A stretch of 64,000 nucleotides of DNA from Amyloporia xantha (lineage: Eukaryota; Basidiomycota; Agaricomycetes; Polyporales; Adustoporiaceae), in assembly GCA_036971615.1 (NCBI GenBank), contig JAYKKR010000007.1:1550001-1614000 (forward strand), in the 5' to 3' direction. Below the pieces are notes generated by a model. It had not been told where the DNA came from. It searched no databases and saw nothing but the letters and a program-made list of their open reading frames with translations. Positions within the stretch are counted from its first letter, which is position 1. Each line of letters opens with the position of its first letter. The position numbers were made by a program, and so were the translations under genes. Shown here piece after piece: positions 31,758 through 44,535 of the stretch.

Positions 31758-34700
31758 TCATGACTCCTCCAGTAATGGTCCGAGTCGCTGTTTGAGTCTA
31801 TCTCCCCCAACACGTTCTATGAATCCCAGCCTCGCTGTTTTCCAGCTCCCGATCTCGGTGAAGCAACGCGGCGGAAGGAGGATGGTACCCTCCTGAACTT
31901 GCCGGTACAGAACAACTTCTCGGATAGCATCAAAGCCGGCTTGATCGACGAGAGCCTGGAGGAGTTTGGTTGCTTTGTCCTCCTGAGAACCGCACAAATC
32001 CGGCCAGATATTGCAGGCGACATGATGGACTGCCACCAGGCGAACAAAGCCGTCCACGGTCCCTTTCACCAAAGCCTTTAGATAAGAACCGATGACCTGG
32101 GCGTCACCTTCGACTGGCCACAGATACTCGCCGACAGTTCCCGTCACCACCGCGTCAACTGGCGTCCGTATCGTCTTCAGTATATGGCTGTAGTCGGCCC
32201 ATACCAGTTTCCGATAGTCAAGCGGGTACCGCATCGACAGAGGAGGCAAAAGAAGGCGTCCGAAGAGCGGGTGTGCGAACGAAATGGCGTCATACAATCC
32301 TACGAAGTCTGTATAGAACTGGTAGAAAGGCGTGGATGGCCCAAGGAAGCGCGCTGCAACAGTCTCCAAGTTGTACTGCGTCCCTTCCGGCGAGGGAAGC
32401 AGTAGAGACGTTCTCGATACACCCGCGGCGAAGGGCGCTATGAGCTCTTCCATGAATTGTCCCACAGTCGAATCTCGGAAGACTTCCTCCGTTGAGTCGT
32501 TTTGCTGCTGTCCATGCTCCAACATGAAGACTTTCATGCACGCGAAAACGGTCTCTTCGCGCGTCATCAGGAAGCTGGCTAGTCCATGCGTGAGGAGGGC
32601 TTCCCTGGTGACCTTGGCCAGAAGAAATACAGCGCGGACAATTTCTGTTTCGGATGCACCCCAGGACGAAGGCATATGTTTGAACACCTCTGATTCTCCT
32701 GAACGCAAGAGGTGGTTCAAAGGCAAGAACATCCAGTCTCTTGATAGAGGCAACGAGTAGGTGTGCCGAGTGTCAGGACGGATTGACAGTGAAGACGGCA
32801 GCCTCTGCGTTGTGGCAACTGAGATGGACGTTGGTGACATCCACACAGGGCCGACACTCAGCTCTCCCTTCGGCTGCAACGAGAAAGAGAGGAACGGCCT
32901 GATTACCGCCATTCCACCTTTCTCCCAGATGATCGAAGGTACCTTCCACCCACGCGAATTCATATTGACAGGATTTATCAGAGTCGCGGCATCTTCCACA
33001 AGTGACAAGGCGGTTTCGTCGTCGCCAGGCAGCAGCCTGCAGAGGGCCGCGAATGCCTGTGCCATCCACAAATCCTCCGTAGTATCGGGAAGCCAGCGCG
33101 ACAGTCGCACGTACGAGGATACGAGAAGCGATAGGGGCCTGTAGAAGACGTGTGCGTACGACAGAGAACCGGATGTGAAGATAGATCCCCAGATTGGATG
33201 AGTCGTGATTTGGGCACACAGCTCCGACAGTTCGCGGAACGGTAAGAGGAAAGGGGGTGATTCGAGCGGTCCTGGCAGCTGTGAAGGAAGACATGACAGC
33301 CAGAGTCGCAGGGCAGAAGCCAAAGTCATCGCATGTTCTGCAATTTCTTGGAGGCGCGGAAGGACCTCGATGCGAACAGGGTCGACACCTAATGCCCCAA
33401 GCAATTCGCTCAATCGCTGCCCCGCATGCTTTACGATTCTCTGCTCAATCCCACTCTGGAAGCCGTCTCTGACGACAACTAATGCAGGTGATCTCTCGCC
33501 CTCGCCACCTTTAACACTGTTCACCCTCGCCCCTTCCAGCCAAGCCGCCTCTGCCCTCCAGACGGCGGTCCAGAGGGCTTCATCCTGCCCCGTTAACCGC
33601 TTTCTTATCTCCAACACGTCGTCTCCCCAACCCCAGCCGACCACTTGGCTCCACAGAATCTCATGACTGGGAGTCGTGCGGTGCGGATCTCGCGCACAGA
33701 CCATCCATGCCTCTAGCAAGCCCAGCCAAGCTCCCCGCAGCTGTTTCGACCGACAGGCGTCCGACAAGGCATACCTGGTGACCTGCGCAAAGTGCTCTGA
33801 GGCTGTCGTCGCAATATGTGAGTACATGCCGTAAGAAGCGAGGACAGTATATAGACGGAGAGTCCCGACCAGCAGGGAGGTAGCAAGGGGTAGAGGGAAG
33901 GGAGATGATGGGGGCAGAGTCGTAACGAATCGCAGCAGTGCATCTGCAGGCCCTAGGAGTGTGGAAGCATTCGTGCGAGAGGCGAGCGCCAATGTGGTCA
34001 GTAGTTGCAATGCAAATGGATCAGGAAGGAGAGTATTCTTGGTCGGAGGAATCGGTGTGAGCAGGAATGTCTGGAATATGTTAGGCAACAAGCCCGGAAT
34101 CGTGACGATGGTTGATGCGATGATATTTGAATGTTGTGCAAGACGGTGAAGGATGGCAAGGAGCTGGGTAAGAGACTCAGTTGGCAACGCAGCGGTAGCG
34201 AGTGCGCTAGAGATCTGTGAGAGCACATAATCCAGCGGCAAAGTGGACAAGGGATCATCCTCGGGGGTCGGTGCAGTCGAGGCAGATGACGAATCTATCT
34301 TAGGCTGAGGTTGTAACTCCACGCCCTCGATATCGATGACTTCTTCGTCCCATCCGACGATACACTCCCACATCGCCTCTATAGCCCTTGCCCCCAGGCT
34401 TCCACGCTCCGCCATAGCTTCTACACCAGCAGCTAGGATTCGTTTCCGGATATCAGCCTCCTGGCCAGTCAACTCCGGGATTCCTTGATTCGAATCCTTA
34501 CGTCTGCCCTTGGATAACCGTCGCGCAATGCGTCCTAAAACTCCTAGCATAGAAGCTCTTTGACCAGGTACTGTAGATCGCGACAACAAAAACATGTCGT
34601 CAAGGGTGTACCCAGCATGGTCTCCATCAGCATGATGATGCAAACCGAGATGCGTAGGAAGGGCTGAAGATAATGCATACGGGATGGGAGTACCTGTCAG

Positions 34701-35762
34701 ATCGAAGCGCAGAGCTGAAGACGAAGGTGATGACGACTGAGGTGAGGCAGGATCTGATTCCATCCACGCGAGTGAGGGATCATGAGCAGGCGCATTCGGG
34801 AAGAATCGTCGACGAATGTCCTCCGGCGTGCCCTCTTCCAGGCTATGTATCGATGCAGCATGCGCATCAGCCGGTCGCTCCTCCGCTGGGAGCTCCGAAT
34901 TGCCAGGCGCGACGAACGGTTTAGTCTTGCTTTTCCATTCTCCCAGAGATATTGTGGGACCATCAGCTTCAGTGGGTGATAGCAGAGCAAGCGGCTTCTT
35001 CCTAGGAGAAGGAGGTGCAGACTCATATACATAGATATCGTTGGGCGTCACATCCGCAAAACGGACGTTGCGGTCGGCTCGACTAGATGGACGCGACCCT
35101 GGTCTCGACATCGCAGAAGGGGGACTTGCAGGTCGCGATTTTGCGTCCTTCGACATTGTTGAAGGAGGGCTTGCGGATGGCGAAATGGGATCTAAATACA
35201 TGCATTCATGATTATTCTAAGAAACAGCATAATGTGACGCACTTGGTATTGCAGCCTGTTCAGAATTCAATGAAAGGACCGGCCTTGCATTACTCTCCTC
35301 CTGAATGCTCCCGGGTTGTCGTTGCTGTGCCTCTCTCGCCTCCTTAGCTTTGCGTAAGATCTCGCTTACATTGGGGCCGAATCTCTCTAGGATCTCTCTC
35401 CTCTCCTCTTCTCGTTCTTCCTCCGTCATGGCTTCTACTCGCTTCCAATTCTCCTCGTCAACCTGACTCCGCCAATTATCCGCATGTGCTATAGGTGATC
35501 GAGCAGCCCCTCCATGTGTATGCGTTTCGAACTTTGAAGTAGTTTGGACTACAGGCACCTGCTGCGATTTATCGGCAGCGTCACGCTTCTGCTCTTCTCT
35601 TGACCGAGCAAATGCGCTCTTCGATCGATGCTGGACAGCGGGAAATCCTGTTTTCCCGGAGCCATTCTGCAGTTTTGGAGAAGGTGCTGATGGTGTCGAA
35701 CGCGGCTTGCGCTCAAGAATTGAACCGATGAGAGGAACCTCGGCAGGTTTCAAGGACATCAT
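31758..35762 (-). CDS. RPAP1: RNA polymerase II-associated protein 1 homologue (RPAP1), 1317 aa
   Basis: Conserved eukaryotic factor linked to RNA polymerase II assembly and nuclear import. Two exons (35243-35762 and 31758-35191) are joined across a 51-bp intron. The RPAP1_N domain lies at about residues 95-142 (WRSQVDEENWKRVEAMTEEE, REILERFGPNVSEILRKA). The RPAP1_C domain lies at about residues 333-400 (LRFDLTGTPIP, GYTLDDMFLLSRSTVPGQRA). Between them is a Ser/Pro-rich linker with NVRFADVTPNDIYVY. The long remaining part is helical, as expected of the repeat-like C-terminal half of RPAP1. The length is in the family range for fungi. It is the first conserved gene to the right of the accessory region. 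Confidence 0.93.
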
Positions 35763-38700
35763 TAGAGCTGTTATTACAGTGAATAACCGCTTCAGATCCA
35801 GAGGCTGTTAGTGGTAATGCAGAACACCTGCAAGAGCACTGACCAAGAATCTCCAGTAGTAATTCAACGATGAAGAACTCGAGACGCGCTCGTATATAGA
35901 GGTAAGAGGCGATGGAGTCGTGCGTTCTAAGCCAGAAGGACAGACACCGCTAGGCTGAGGCTCAGGCAGGTCGCAGCAGACGATTCCTTGAAAGCAGTAA
36001 CACCAGGACAGGTCCGAGCCTGCTTGAGAAGTCGATTAGCGATGCCCAAGACCCAGGGCAGGTGTAACTCTACGACAACCTGTGTTTGTCAGACAGACAA
36101 ATCGTGAATTGAGCTGCGGTGTCGAATATTCGGTAATGTTGGCCCAGAATGACCCAGGAAAGCTCAATGCAGGATGACAGAAAGGGAGAGCATCAATTCA
36201 AGAGAACTCCGTATTGGGGCGCCTATTGTTAGGATCACGTGAATATTGATATTGAGGACTTTGCTGGCAGTCCGAGTCCTCAGAGCGTTCCGTGTCTCAA
36301 ACTCCCAGTCCTACGTTGTCTCCGAGCTACTCACGGTCGATTATGAACTACTCCTGAGCTTTACCAAATTGCGCTCTACATTTTCAACGAGCTTGTGGTT
36401 CACGAGTTCGTCGCAAGGCCAGTTTCAACGCCAAGATCATGTCATCCTGGCACAGATATATTGGCTCAAACAACTGTCGTAAGTACCGGAGGCCAGATAC
36501 CGCAAGCTATGCAAGGTAGAGGCGTAGATGTCCCCGTGTGCCATCAGTCATAGCTTGGTAAAGGAGGCTGTGAGGGCTGTTTTCACGATGCCAACCGATC
36601 TCCTCGTCCCCCCCTGAAGGGAGCGTTTGAGACCGGATTCGTTATCTGCCAATCCTTTGTGGAACGCGGTCATAATGGTATGAACTGGTTGGGCTACTGA
36701 AACGTGTTCACTGTTGACGCAGTGTGCTGAAATCTTTCGGCCATTCAGAAGACGCTGGTTTCACCGACTCCAGCGTCATCTGCTTAGCGAGACGTACTGT
36801 GACCTCCTAGGCGCCTCCAGCGATCATGGACGTGATAATGTTTGGGGCGATTCTGACGTCTCCGCCCGCAGAGCGCTTTCGAACGTTAATCTCGCACCTG
36901 TCTGAGTACAAGCCGGGGCGGTCGGCGAGAATCTAAGACGCAAGCCTAGTGTTTTGCCGCTCGGTTGACTCTTGGAGACTAGCGGAGCAGGCGTCTCGGT
37001 AATTTTTCCTATCAAGTCGGATGAAGCTGCAGCGTAGGCACATGCTACAGTTGCCGTCCTTCTCATAGCAGCAGCCCTCGGTTGCGATAACGCTCAATGA
37101 AGGCATAGATGTGGGCGCTCCGAAAGTTCGTCTTGGCGACGAGGGCTAGCTGCTCACCAGCGCGGACAACTGTCCAGAATGCGCCGGTCTTGTTGCGGGT
37201 AAACTTTGACACCTCGAATTGACCCTGGACTTCGCACCGCATTCTTATCGTGGTGCATGTGCGGAAGTCCCGTCTTCCATGTCTACATTGCCTCGCTCGA
37301 AGACGCAGATGAAGGGAACGCTTGAGGGCAGGTGGCTCGAGGACCTAGGCATTGGGTGAGCATTCCATTCAAACTCTAGGCTCGCTTTGGATATGTTGTT
37401 CACATGGCTTGCGTACAATGTATCTCGCTGTGAAGCTGGCTTCTGGACTTCTCCTTTTTTTGCCCCCACCACAGTATTCTATCTACGCTGAGCTGTGTAG
37501 CAAAGTGTCATGCTACACACACTGACCTCAGCATTGGTACGGCTTGCAAGAGCGAGTTGCCCAAAAGGGAAAACACCAATAGTCACATAGCCCGTTGATC
37601 GAGATCTCGCGCAGGATCGCGGGCACAAGAGATGCAATTGATCGCTACAAACAACAAATAATCGATCATGAATGGCTTTTCATGCATGGCTCCCCGTCGT
37701 GAAGACCGCAGCCAATACCCGGGTCCGCATTCAAGCGTTTGACGGAATACAAGAGTAACCGTTGACAGATGCACATCGCTTTATTCGCGACATGGCGATG
37801 GCCAAGCGGGAAATTTCAAGTGCGAATATTTTGCAATAGATCCACTGAAGATTTCAAAGTAACCCCAAAATAACCTCGTCAGGTACAAAAGCTGTAAAGC
37901 CCTTTCGCTAGCTTGTGCTGCAAGACAATGAATGTCCATGTCATGCTCGGGTAATCATACTCTGACAGAACATTAAGATTGGAAGCTGACTACCACATGG
38001 TACGTGGATGATCCATGTCTTGTTAAATGACTAACAGTGACGCCGAACATCTGTGGGATCATTGGGTGTCGACCGTCGCATGTTACTCCTTCTGACGTGG
38101 ATCATGAATATGGGTTTGATCTCGTAATGGTGCCACTTATGCTGCGCACAGCGGACAGCCTACGAAAGCCCGCGGCCACACACGACTCACAAGATACGTA
38201 TACGTCGTCTGCGGCTATTTTGGAGTGGTACGCGCATAACAAAGATTGCTGCCGCAAGCTTTCTGCTGACATTCTAGAGCGGTTCTAGGACAGAAGGGAA
38301 GTTTCCTATTGATAAATTGTTCCCCGTCGCGGGCGTTGTTTGGAGCCAATTTCAATCGCATTTTCCTCTGACATGTATCTCTCAGGCACTCGGACTATTT
38401 AATTTGATTAAGTGGATATTTGGACCCCGTGCGACCTCCCAGCACGTCGGTTTTTCATTCTTTCAGTGAAGCACTGATGACTGATTCTCGATTTAAATCG
38501 AACGTGCGATTGAGGGAGATTCGTCTTTTTGACACCAGGGGTATAGCTGAGGTGCAATATCTTCACGAGCTGATGAGCGAATCCAGTCGCACGCGGGTTG
38601 AAATGATAGCAGATTGATACAAATAATTATTGACCACCAATAAGGCGAGCAAAACCTGTGCTACGCGTGAAGTGGATGCTACGACGTCCGTGGATACAAT

Positions 38701-39050
38701 TAATACTAGGCTTCCATTATATCAGGATTCGAGATTTGAAATTAGAGCGTCCTGCTGCGCGTTCGATTAAACTAAGCCTCGAGGCGGAACGGACTCGGGG
38801 AACCAAGAGCGAGGAGGCTGGCTCCTAGGAGGACAAAGCCTATTCATGGCTTTATTGCTGAGACGAGTCGAGAGGTGGTTCTATGTCGCTGAGGCTCGAG
38901 GCGTCTCTATGGCGGTCGATATTTTTAAGCAATGATAAGTCATAGGACTGCCAGTGCGCACGAGCTGTTAACTGGTTCGATGAGTGATCGGCATGAATCG
39001 AAAGAACTGTATGAAATGAACCTTGCGAGCTGACATGATGCCTAGCGAGT
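35763..39050. other. Gene-poor stretch
   Basis: The first few hundred bases are the RPAP1 5' region (TATATA near 35.9 kb). Beyond, only short frames without recognisable content. A frame at 38037-38288 plus has moderately protein-like composition but no promoter or splice logic. Confidence 0.4.
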
Positions 39051-39197
39051 TCAGAAGAACACCGGGGCAGACGAGCTGGCAAGGGTGCGAATGCCGGATG
39101 GTGCGTTGGGGCGAGGGGTAGGCGGGTTGGTAGGCGCAGATGCGGCTGCGACCGCAACAGAGTTGCACGACAGGGGGTTTGCGAATGTGAACTGCAT
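39051..39197 (-). CDS. Short orphan ORF, 48 aa, Pro/Ser/Ala-rich, C-terminal APVFF
   Basis: A TATAAA box at 39318-39323 (minus) is followed by a C/T-rich leader and an ATG at 39197. The ORF has no intron and encodes 48 aa: MQFTFANPLSCNSVAV, a Pro/Thr-rich middle (TNPPTPRPNAP) and SSSAPVFF. The last coding bases, GTGTTCTTCTGA, are identical to those of the second short ORF at 44341-44535. There is no cleavable signal peptide of usual form and no CaaX box. The promoter, leader and shared end suggest a real gene. Function unknown. Confidence 0.45.
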   Translation of the reverse strand: MQFTFANPLSCNSVAVAAASAPTNPPTPRPNAPSGIRTLASSSAPVFF

Positions 39198-39317
39198 GTC
39201 GTGGAAACAAGGGATGGATAGATTTATAGAGAGAATGCCTTTGAGAGAGAGTAGGCAAGTCGAGGGGCTGCGAGACGGGTCAAAGTGAGGAAAGCTGCTG
39301 GTGAACGAGCTTGTCTC

Positions 39318-39323
39318 TTTATA
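39318..39323 (-). promoter_or_regulatory. TATA box of the 48-aa ORF
   Basis: TATAAAGAG on the minus strand, about 120 bp before the ATG, followed by a pyrimidine-rich leader. Confidence 0.5.
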
Positions 39324-40785
39324 GCGCCAGCGCCGAATGATGTACCGCATAATTCCCGTGGCTGTATATCCCAGAAACAAACAATCTCGATATCATTATG
39401 ATACATCTACGGCACTTCGGCGTTCTAAGACCATGCAACTGGCTGTTGCAGAGCTATACAACCCTAATGCGGTCGAATGATGACCCAGGCGACATCCCCG
39501 GCGGCGGATGAATCGAGATCCCTCCGCATCGCCTCATTGCATCTCACTGTACTGCGCGAATTCCACGATTCCTTCATAGCAGGAACTGCTGATCCCAGTC
39601 AAGAATTGCATTCACCGCATCCGCACGGTACCGATGACTCAGACGGGATGCTGGGCGTTCAAGTGTTTCAAGCCAACTACGCTAGGCGTTAATGAATTAA
39701 TTGAATTTAGTTCTCTGTCAGTTGTGCTCCTGACTTCGGGCTATGAGCCCGATCTCCTGCATCCCAATCCACTGGCTATGGGAAAGCTGTGCGGCAATTG
39801 TCAGGGCTATCCGAGCGTACCGGAAAATTGGAGTGCGCCAGGGGGCACACCCGGATAGCCATACTATCCTGTAAACCATTGCGATGATGACGCGCTGGGA
39901 ACGGGGACGAGTGTCCTCAGTGAAGGTTTGGTGACATGGGGAGGAGTGCACCGAACGGCTCTACGGCTCTCCGACTCGAAAGGAGCCTCGTTGACGTTGA
40001 TACGGCTTCTGGGCTACTGCGATGTCTTCATAATGTATGTTGACATCAGAAGTCAATAGGACATATCTATGCTATGAGGACATTGTAATCAAAACCACGT
40101 TTCTCCCGCGAGAATGGTCTCCTGTTCGAAAGCGCATGCCTAATGCCGGGGGTAATCGGGCCAGACTATCTGCCCCTGGCCGACGAAGAGAAGCTACTGG
40201 GCGTCAAGGTGGATTCCTCCCGATCGACAGTCGGGATTTCTCGCAGACTAGAAGAATGCGTGCAGAGCATGCGCTCTGAGAGGATGGTGCGAGCTTATCG
40301 CTTGAGGTCTCGCGATGGAATCGGGGAAACCGCGAACCCTGTGCAAGAGTTCCATTGCATTCAACATTCATCAAGAAGAGGGACGACCCAAGATATGGCG
40401 CGGTGTATTTCAAAGACGCGCGCACTTGGAGACAGAATCCAATTCGCGGGCGCAACAAGGTAACAAGGTAAGATGCGAGAATTCAGAAGCCGCCAGTGAA
40501 AGATGATCTATTTCAAGTCAAGCTAGAAGCGGCGACTGGAATTTGCCGTGGCGGCCTAAGTGTCCTAAATAATCCCGAAAAGACATCAAAGTACGACATG
40601 AAGTATGAATGATTTGGAATTGTCAAGCCTGAGATAAAATTCAAAGTGACCAATATGAGAATGCTCGCAAGCGACACGGCTTTTATACAGAGAGGGACAA
40701 AGTATACACAAAAAATAATCTCTTTTGACACTGAAGACTTCTCGAGTAGCTTTCACTTGTGCCAGGTCAAAAGGTCATTCCCTCG
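39324..40785. other. Gene-free stretch
   Basis: Only short frames without recognisable content on either strand. Confidence 0.4.
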
Positions 40786-42269
40786 TCACACAATCTCAGC
40801 CATGATCTTCCCGCTGAAGCCGAGAGGCCAGACGTCAGTCCGCAGAATCTTTTACATGTCTATCACGGAACTAACCTATTCTTGTTCGTCTCCATCTCAC
40901 GGTGTGCTTCTTGTATCTCATTCCAGGGGTACACCTGGATTTCAACCAAAAACAGTCAGCATTTCAAATGTATCTGGATCCATGACTAAGTCGACCTTAT
41001 GAATGTAGGTGCGTAGTTTGCCATCACCATCACTACCAGTAATGTAGCCCAATATGTCATGCTTGAACCTAGAATCAGCCTTGAATCACCCCGTTCCCTG
41101 CGAATAAAATCAGGGGTACGTACTTCTCAATCAAATCGGCTTGATATTCCGCTGAACGGGAACGAAGGGTCGAGCCCTGGATCCGGAGACGCTTATACAG
41201 CAAAGGGCCCAAATTGAACGTGTTCACTTCGGCACCTGTTGCGAGGGTTCTTTGATCAAGGTCACGTTGGCGGAGCGGAAGAGCGATACTGACCACTTAG
41301 CAAGCCAAGCATGGTCATTCGGCCGTCTGCAGCGAGAGCGTCGATGTTCTTGTGCCAGTGGCTCTGCCCAACAAAATCGATGATCACGTCTACGCCCTTC
41401 CCGTTTGTGGCTTTCTTGGCCTCTGCGGCAAAATCTTGCGTTTTATAATTGACGACGTGAGTCGCACCATTGGGAATAGATAATAGCCAATTGAGCTTCT
41501 CCGCACTAGATGCCGTAGCAGTGACGGTTGCTCTGTGCGTTGATTACTATTAGACGCGTATTAACATGGCAAATTGAATGGGCTATTACTTACGCGCCAT
41601 ACAGTCGCGCCAGCTGTATAGCAGCTACTCCAACACCAGAAGCACCGGCATGAATAAGGACGTTGTCACCCTTTCGGGCTTCAGCTATCACAATCAATGC
41701 TTGAAAAGCTATATAGATTGAGTCACTTTAATAGGTTGCAAGACGTTCAGGGACAGCGTGTTTACCGGTAATATAATTCTCAGGAATACTAGCAGCTTCG
41801 ATCCAGGAAAGGCTTTCAGGTTTCTTCATGACATTTGTCTGCGAGAGAACGATAAACTCTGCGTATGCGCCCTACACTCCCAAACATATCAGCAGTTGTT
41901 CAGTATCGATGCATAGTGCGAAACAGACTCCTGATGCCAGGCCAATAACCGCGTCTCCTTCCTTCCACCCAGTGACTTGCTCTCCGGTTGCTACAATATG
42001 TCCAGAAAACTCGACACCTAAAATGGTCGAAGCGCCTTTCGGAAGGGGGTAATGCCCCTCTCGCTGCAAAATATCCATGCGGTTGAGGCCGAAGGCCTTG
42101 ATCTAGTGACATGATTTAGTCGAAAGAAACGACACAAATAAATGATCCTGCATACCCGCACGAGCACCTCTCCTAATTTAGGAGATGGCTTCACAGTCTC
42201 GCCGAGATAGAGATTGTCGATAGACCCCTTCCCGTCCTTGATCAGCACAGCGCGCATTTGATCCGCCAT
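40786..42269 (-). CDS. NADPH:quinone oxidoreductase-like protein (zinc-free MDR, PIG3/QOR type)
   Basis: Medium-chain reductase expected to reduce quinones or enals with NADPH. It starts [15 protein letters not shown] at 42269. The first exons are 42156-42269 and 41929-42102; the third starts at 41871. Conserved pieces: [46 protein letters not shown], the cofactor-binding [43 protein letters not shown], and at the end [16 protein letters not shown] and GKIMAEIV with a stop at 40786-40788. No zinc-ligand pattern is seen. The junction before YPWNE uses an unusual GTCGAC donor. Cytosolic by lack of a targeting signal. Confidence 0.88.
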
Positions 42270-44208
42270 TTCGTGTTTCTGCCTCGAAATCCCGACACGG
42301 CTGCAGCGCTGATGGGTGGATGTACAGATGGCGACCTTGATACTGTGAACTAAGTTCCGTCCATTTTGTCAATATCGCGCTGAGTGTCCACGTAAAATCC
42401 TGGCGTCATCGAAATGGTTAATGTCGGATGTGGGTGATTGGTAATTTAATGAGAAATGACATAACTTTCGATACTAAGTATGAGTCCTTATATAAGTGTC
42501 AGGCATGAATTTGCTAGCACATAGACTTAGCATAAATATATGTAGTTCCTTTTGTTTCCGCTTGCCGCTCATCGCCTCCATAGAAGCGTCAGCGTCCACG
42601 TCGATGCTCAACGGTTCATCAATGACTCAACGACCACAAGCTGTGACTCAGTCCGCACCGCTCTGTGTCGTCCTCAGGATCTTTGTGATTGCAAAGGTTG
42701 CGAGATTCAGCGCTGAGTCAACGCGGGAGCCGACTCGAATTGCGGTAAGTGCGTCCCAGCAGAATGTGGACAGCTATCAATAACAGGTTGGATTTTTGGC
42801 ACGATCTATTCGTCCGCACAGGATGCGCGGAACGTCATCTAGCGATGACCGCTTGGGTTATCACCGAGATCTTGGGGCGTTCTCTCAAGTTACCGAAACG
42901 CACAGCGCATCCATTATGATCCACTCAGTGATTTCGTCGCAGTCACAGCTTGAGTGCGCGCTCGCGCTAAGGACAGCTCAGAAGCGAGAACTGGCGACAG
43001 CCGCGTCGTCCCGCTCCAAGGTATCGCTCATTTCCAGGTGTATGCTTCCTGCCCTTCCAGCCCTTCCATGTGCATGCTCGATATGTCTCCTAGGGTCTTC
43101 TGCTCACCGAAGTCACACTCGAGCGCCTGCATCGATGTCAACCCGCAGGCCTCCAGGCTTGCATTGTCTCGTGTCTCTTTTGTGCACATGTTTATGCCAG
43201 GTGTATGCGTGTCTTCTTGAGAGCTCCACCCTCGCTTCAGTTCCGCTCAGACTATTTACAGGGAAGGTATGATCGAATGGCAGAGCCCTCGCCAGCTCTT
43301 GTCTTTGCATCACTGTTGTGGAAAGTACAATGACCCGGCAACCACAGTGGTTTAGTTTTGTTTGGACACAGGTCTGCTCAATAGGAATAACATTTGAGAT
43401 TTTACCGCGCACGAGTGAAACTGCGAAACTGAGCTGTTCACCGTTGGTTTTGTTGATTCGCTTCTATTGATGATGATGGTGTTACACGGATGAGAAGGCT
43501 GATTGTTTCACATATTTTTCAGCTAATGCGCTAGCTTCCCGTACTAATAGACTATTGCCAAGGTTGTCGTGCGATGCTGAATGCAAAATCTTCATTACAG
43601 GCTCAGCGCCCAAGTTATTATTTCGGCATCGTGTCGAGATTTGGCACATCGCTTCCGAAGCAGCGAATGAGTACACGTCTATGCGGATGTCTGCGGTAAG
43701 GCGCCCTGAACATCTCCTCGGGTTTTTCCTGATAGCGTGGCTTCTAGCACCCTTTCGGGCGGTCCGCTTCGGTATCATTCGACCGTGCTAGGACTCGAGA
43801 GGTCGGTATGTGAACGCATCTGTCATTGAACCGGTGGAGGGGTGCCTGGCAGTGGCACTGTATGCCATACTGCATCGACGATCTGCGGACATTCGACCGT
43901 CTTCTTGGAATCTGGATTATACACCCCAACGTGGAAGCGTAGTACGTCCGAATATGCCACGTGTCCTTGTTTGCCCTGACGATTGACGCTTGTGATCTAT
44001 GCAGATTGCTTCTGACCCACTCAGCGGACATTGTGCTCATTAAATATGGTCTGTCCTTATAGCGGAACTATCCATTTTGGTCCTTTCCACGTATTTGCAA
44101 TGCCGATCACTGTCGTACGGAGTCATCTCCCTCAATCTCACGATTGGACTTGACTCCCATGTACCCGAGCCACATGGCGAGATGCGGTACTGGCTGTGCC
44201 TCCCTGCA
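42270..44208. other. Gene-free stretch
   Basis: No recognised coding content. The left end is the promoter of the reductase gene. Confidence 0.4.
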
Positions 44209-44217
44209 TATATAAAG
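44209..44217 (+). promoter_or_regulatory. TATA box of the 64-aa ORF
   Basis: TATATAAAG lies 132 bp before the ATG at 44341, followed by a C/T-rich leader with several CTCAC/CTCAT tracts. Confidence 0.55.
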
Positions 44218-44340
44218 GGAGTTCCATCCCTGTCATGCTCTCAACAACATAGATTCAAGTCCTCACCACTCATCTCCGCAATCTTGCCTAGATCTCTGGC
44301 ACACAGTCTTATTCTCTAATCCAAACCTAATATCATACCA

Positions 44341-44535
44341 ATGGCCCTCCGTGTCACCCCCGTCTCTACTATCGCCTCCGAGCTTGCGACTCCTTCTCTC
44401 GCGAGGGTCCGATGCCGAAATGCGCCTGCTAGCAAGCCTAGCTCGTCCCAACCTAAACCTCCTCAGACGTCGTCGTCATCGTCACAGAGCGCCATCAAAG
44501 CAGCCGCGAGTGCCAACGGAGCGGTGTTCTTCTGA
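44341..44535 (+). CDS. Short orphan ORF, 64 aa, Ser/Pro/Ala-rich, C-terminal GAVFF
   Basis: The ATG has a good context (TACCAATGGCC), behind a strong TATA box and pyrimidine-rich leader. The product has 64 aa and no intron: MALRVTPVSTIASEL, a basic stretch with LARVRCRNAP, a Ser/Pro/Gln-rich part (KPSSSQPKPPQ) and an Ala-rich end SANGAVFF. It shares the last bases GTGTTCTTCTGA and the residues VFF with the ORF at 39051-39197. Both are short, Ser/Pro/Ala-rich and charged-poor at the end. Function unknown. Confidence 0.5.
   Translation: MALRVTPVSTIASELATPSLARVRCRNAPASKPSSSQPKPPQTSSSSSQSAIKAAASANGAVFF

Noticed and set aside
33205..33666. Plus-strand frames inside RPAP1 (and similar frames inside the kinase, uL5m and L1-domain genes)
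   Set aside because: Antisense shadows of conserved genes with better codon structure on the other strand.
39051..44535. The two short ORFs as basidiomycete mating pheromone precursors or as cyclic-peptide toxin precursors
   Set aside because: No CaaX box at the end and no toxin-precursor leader motif; both end in FF.
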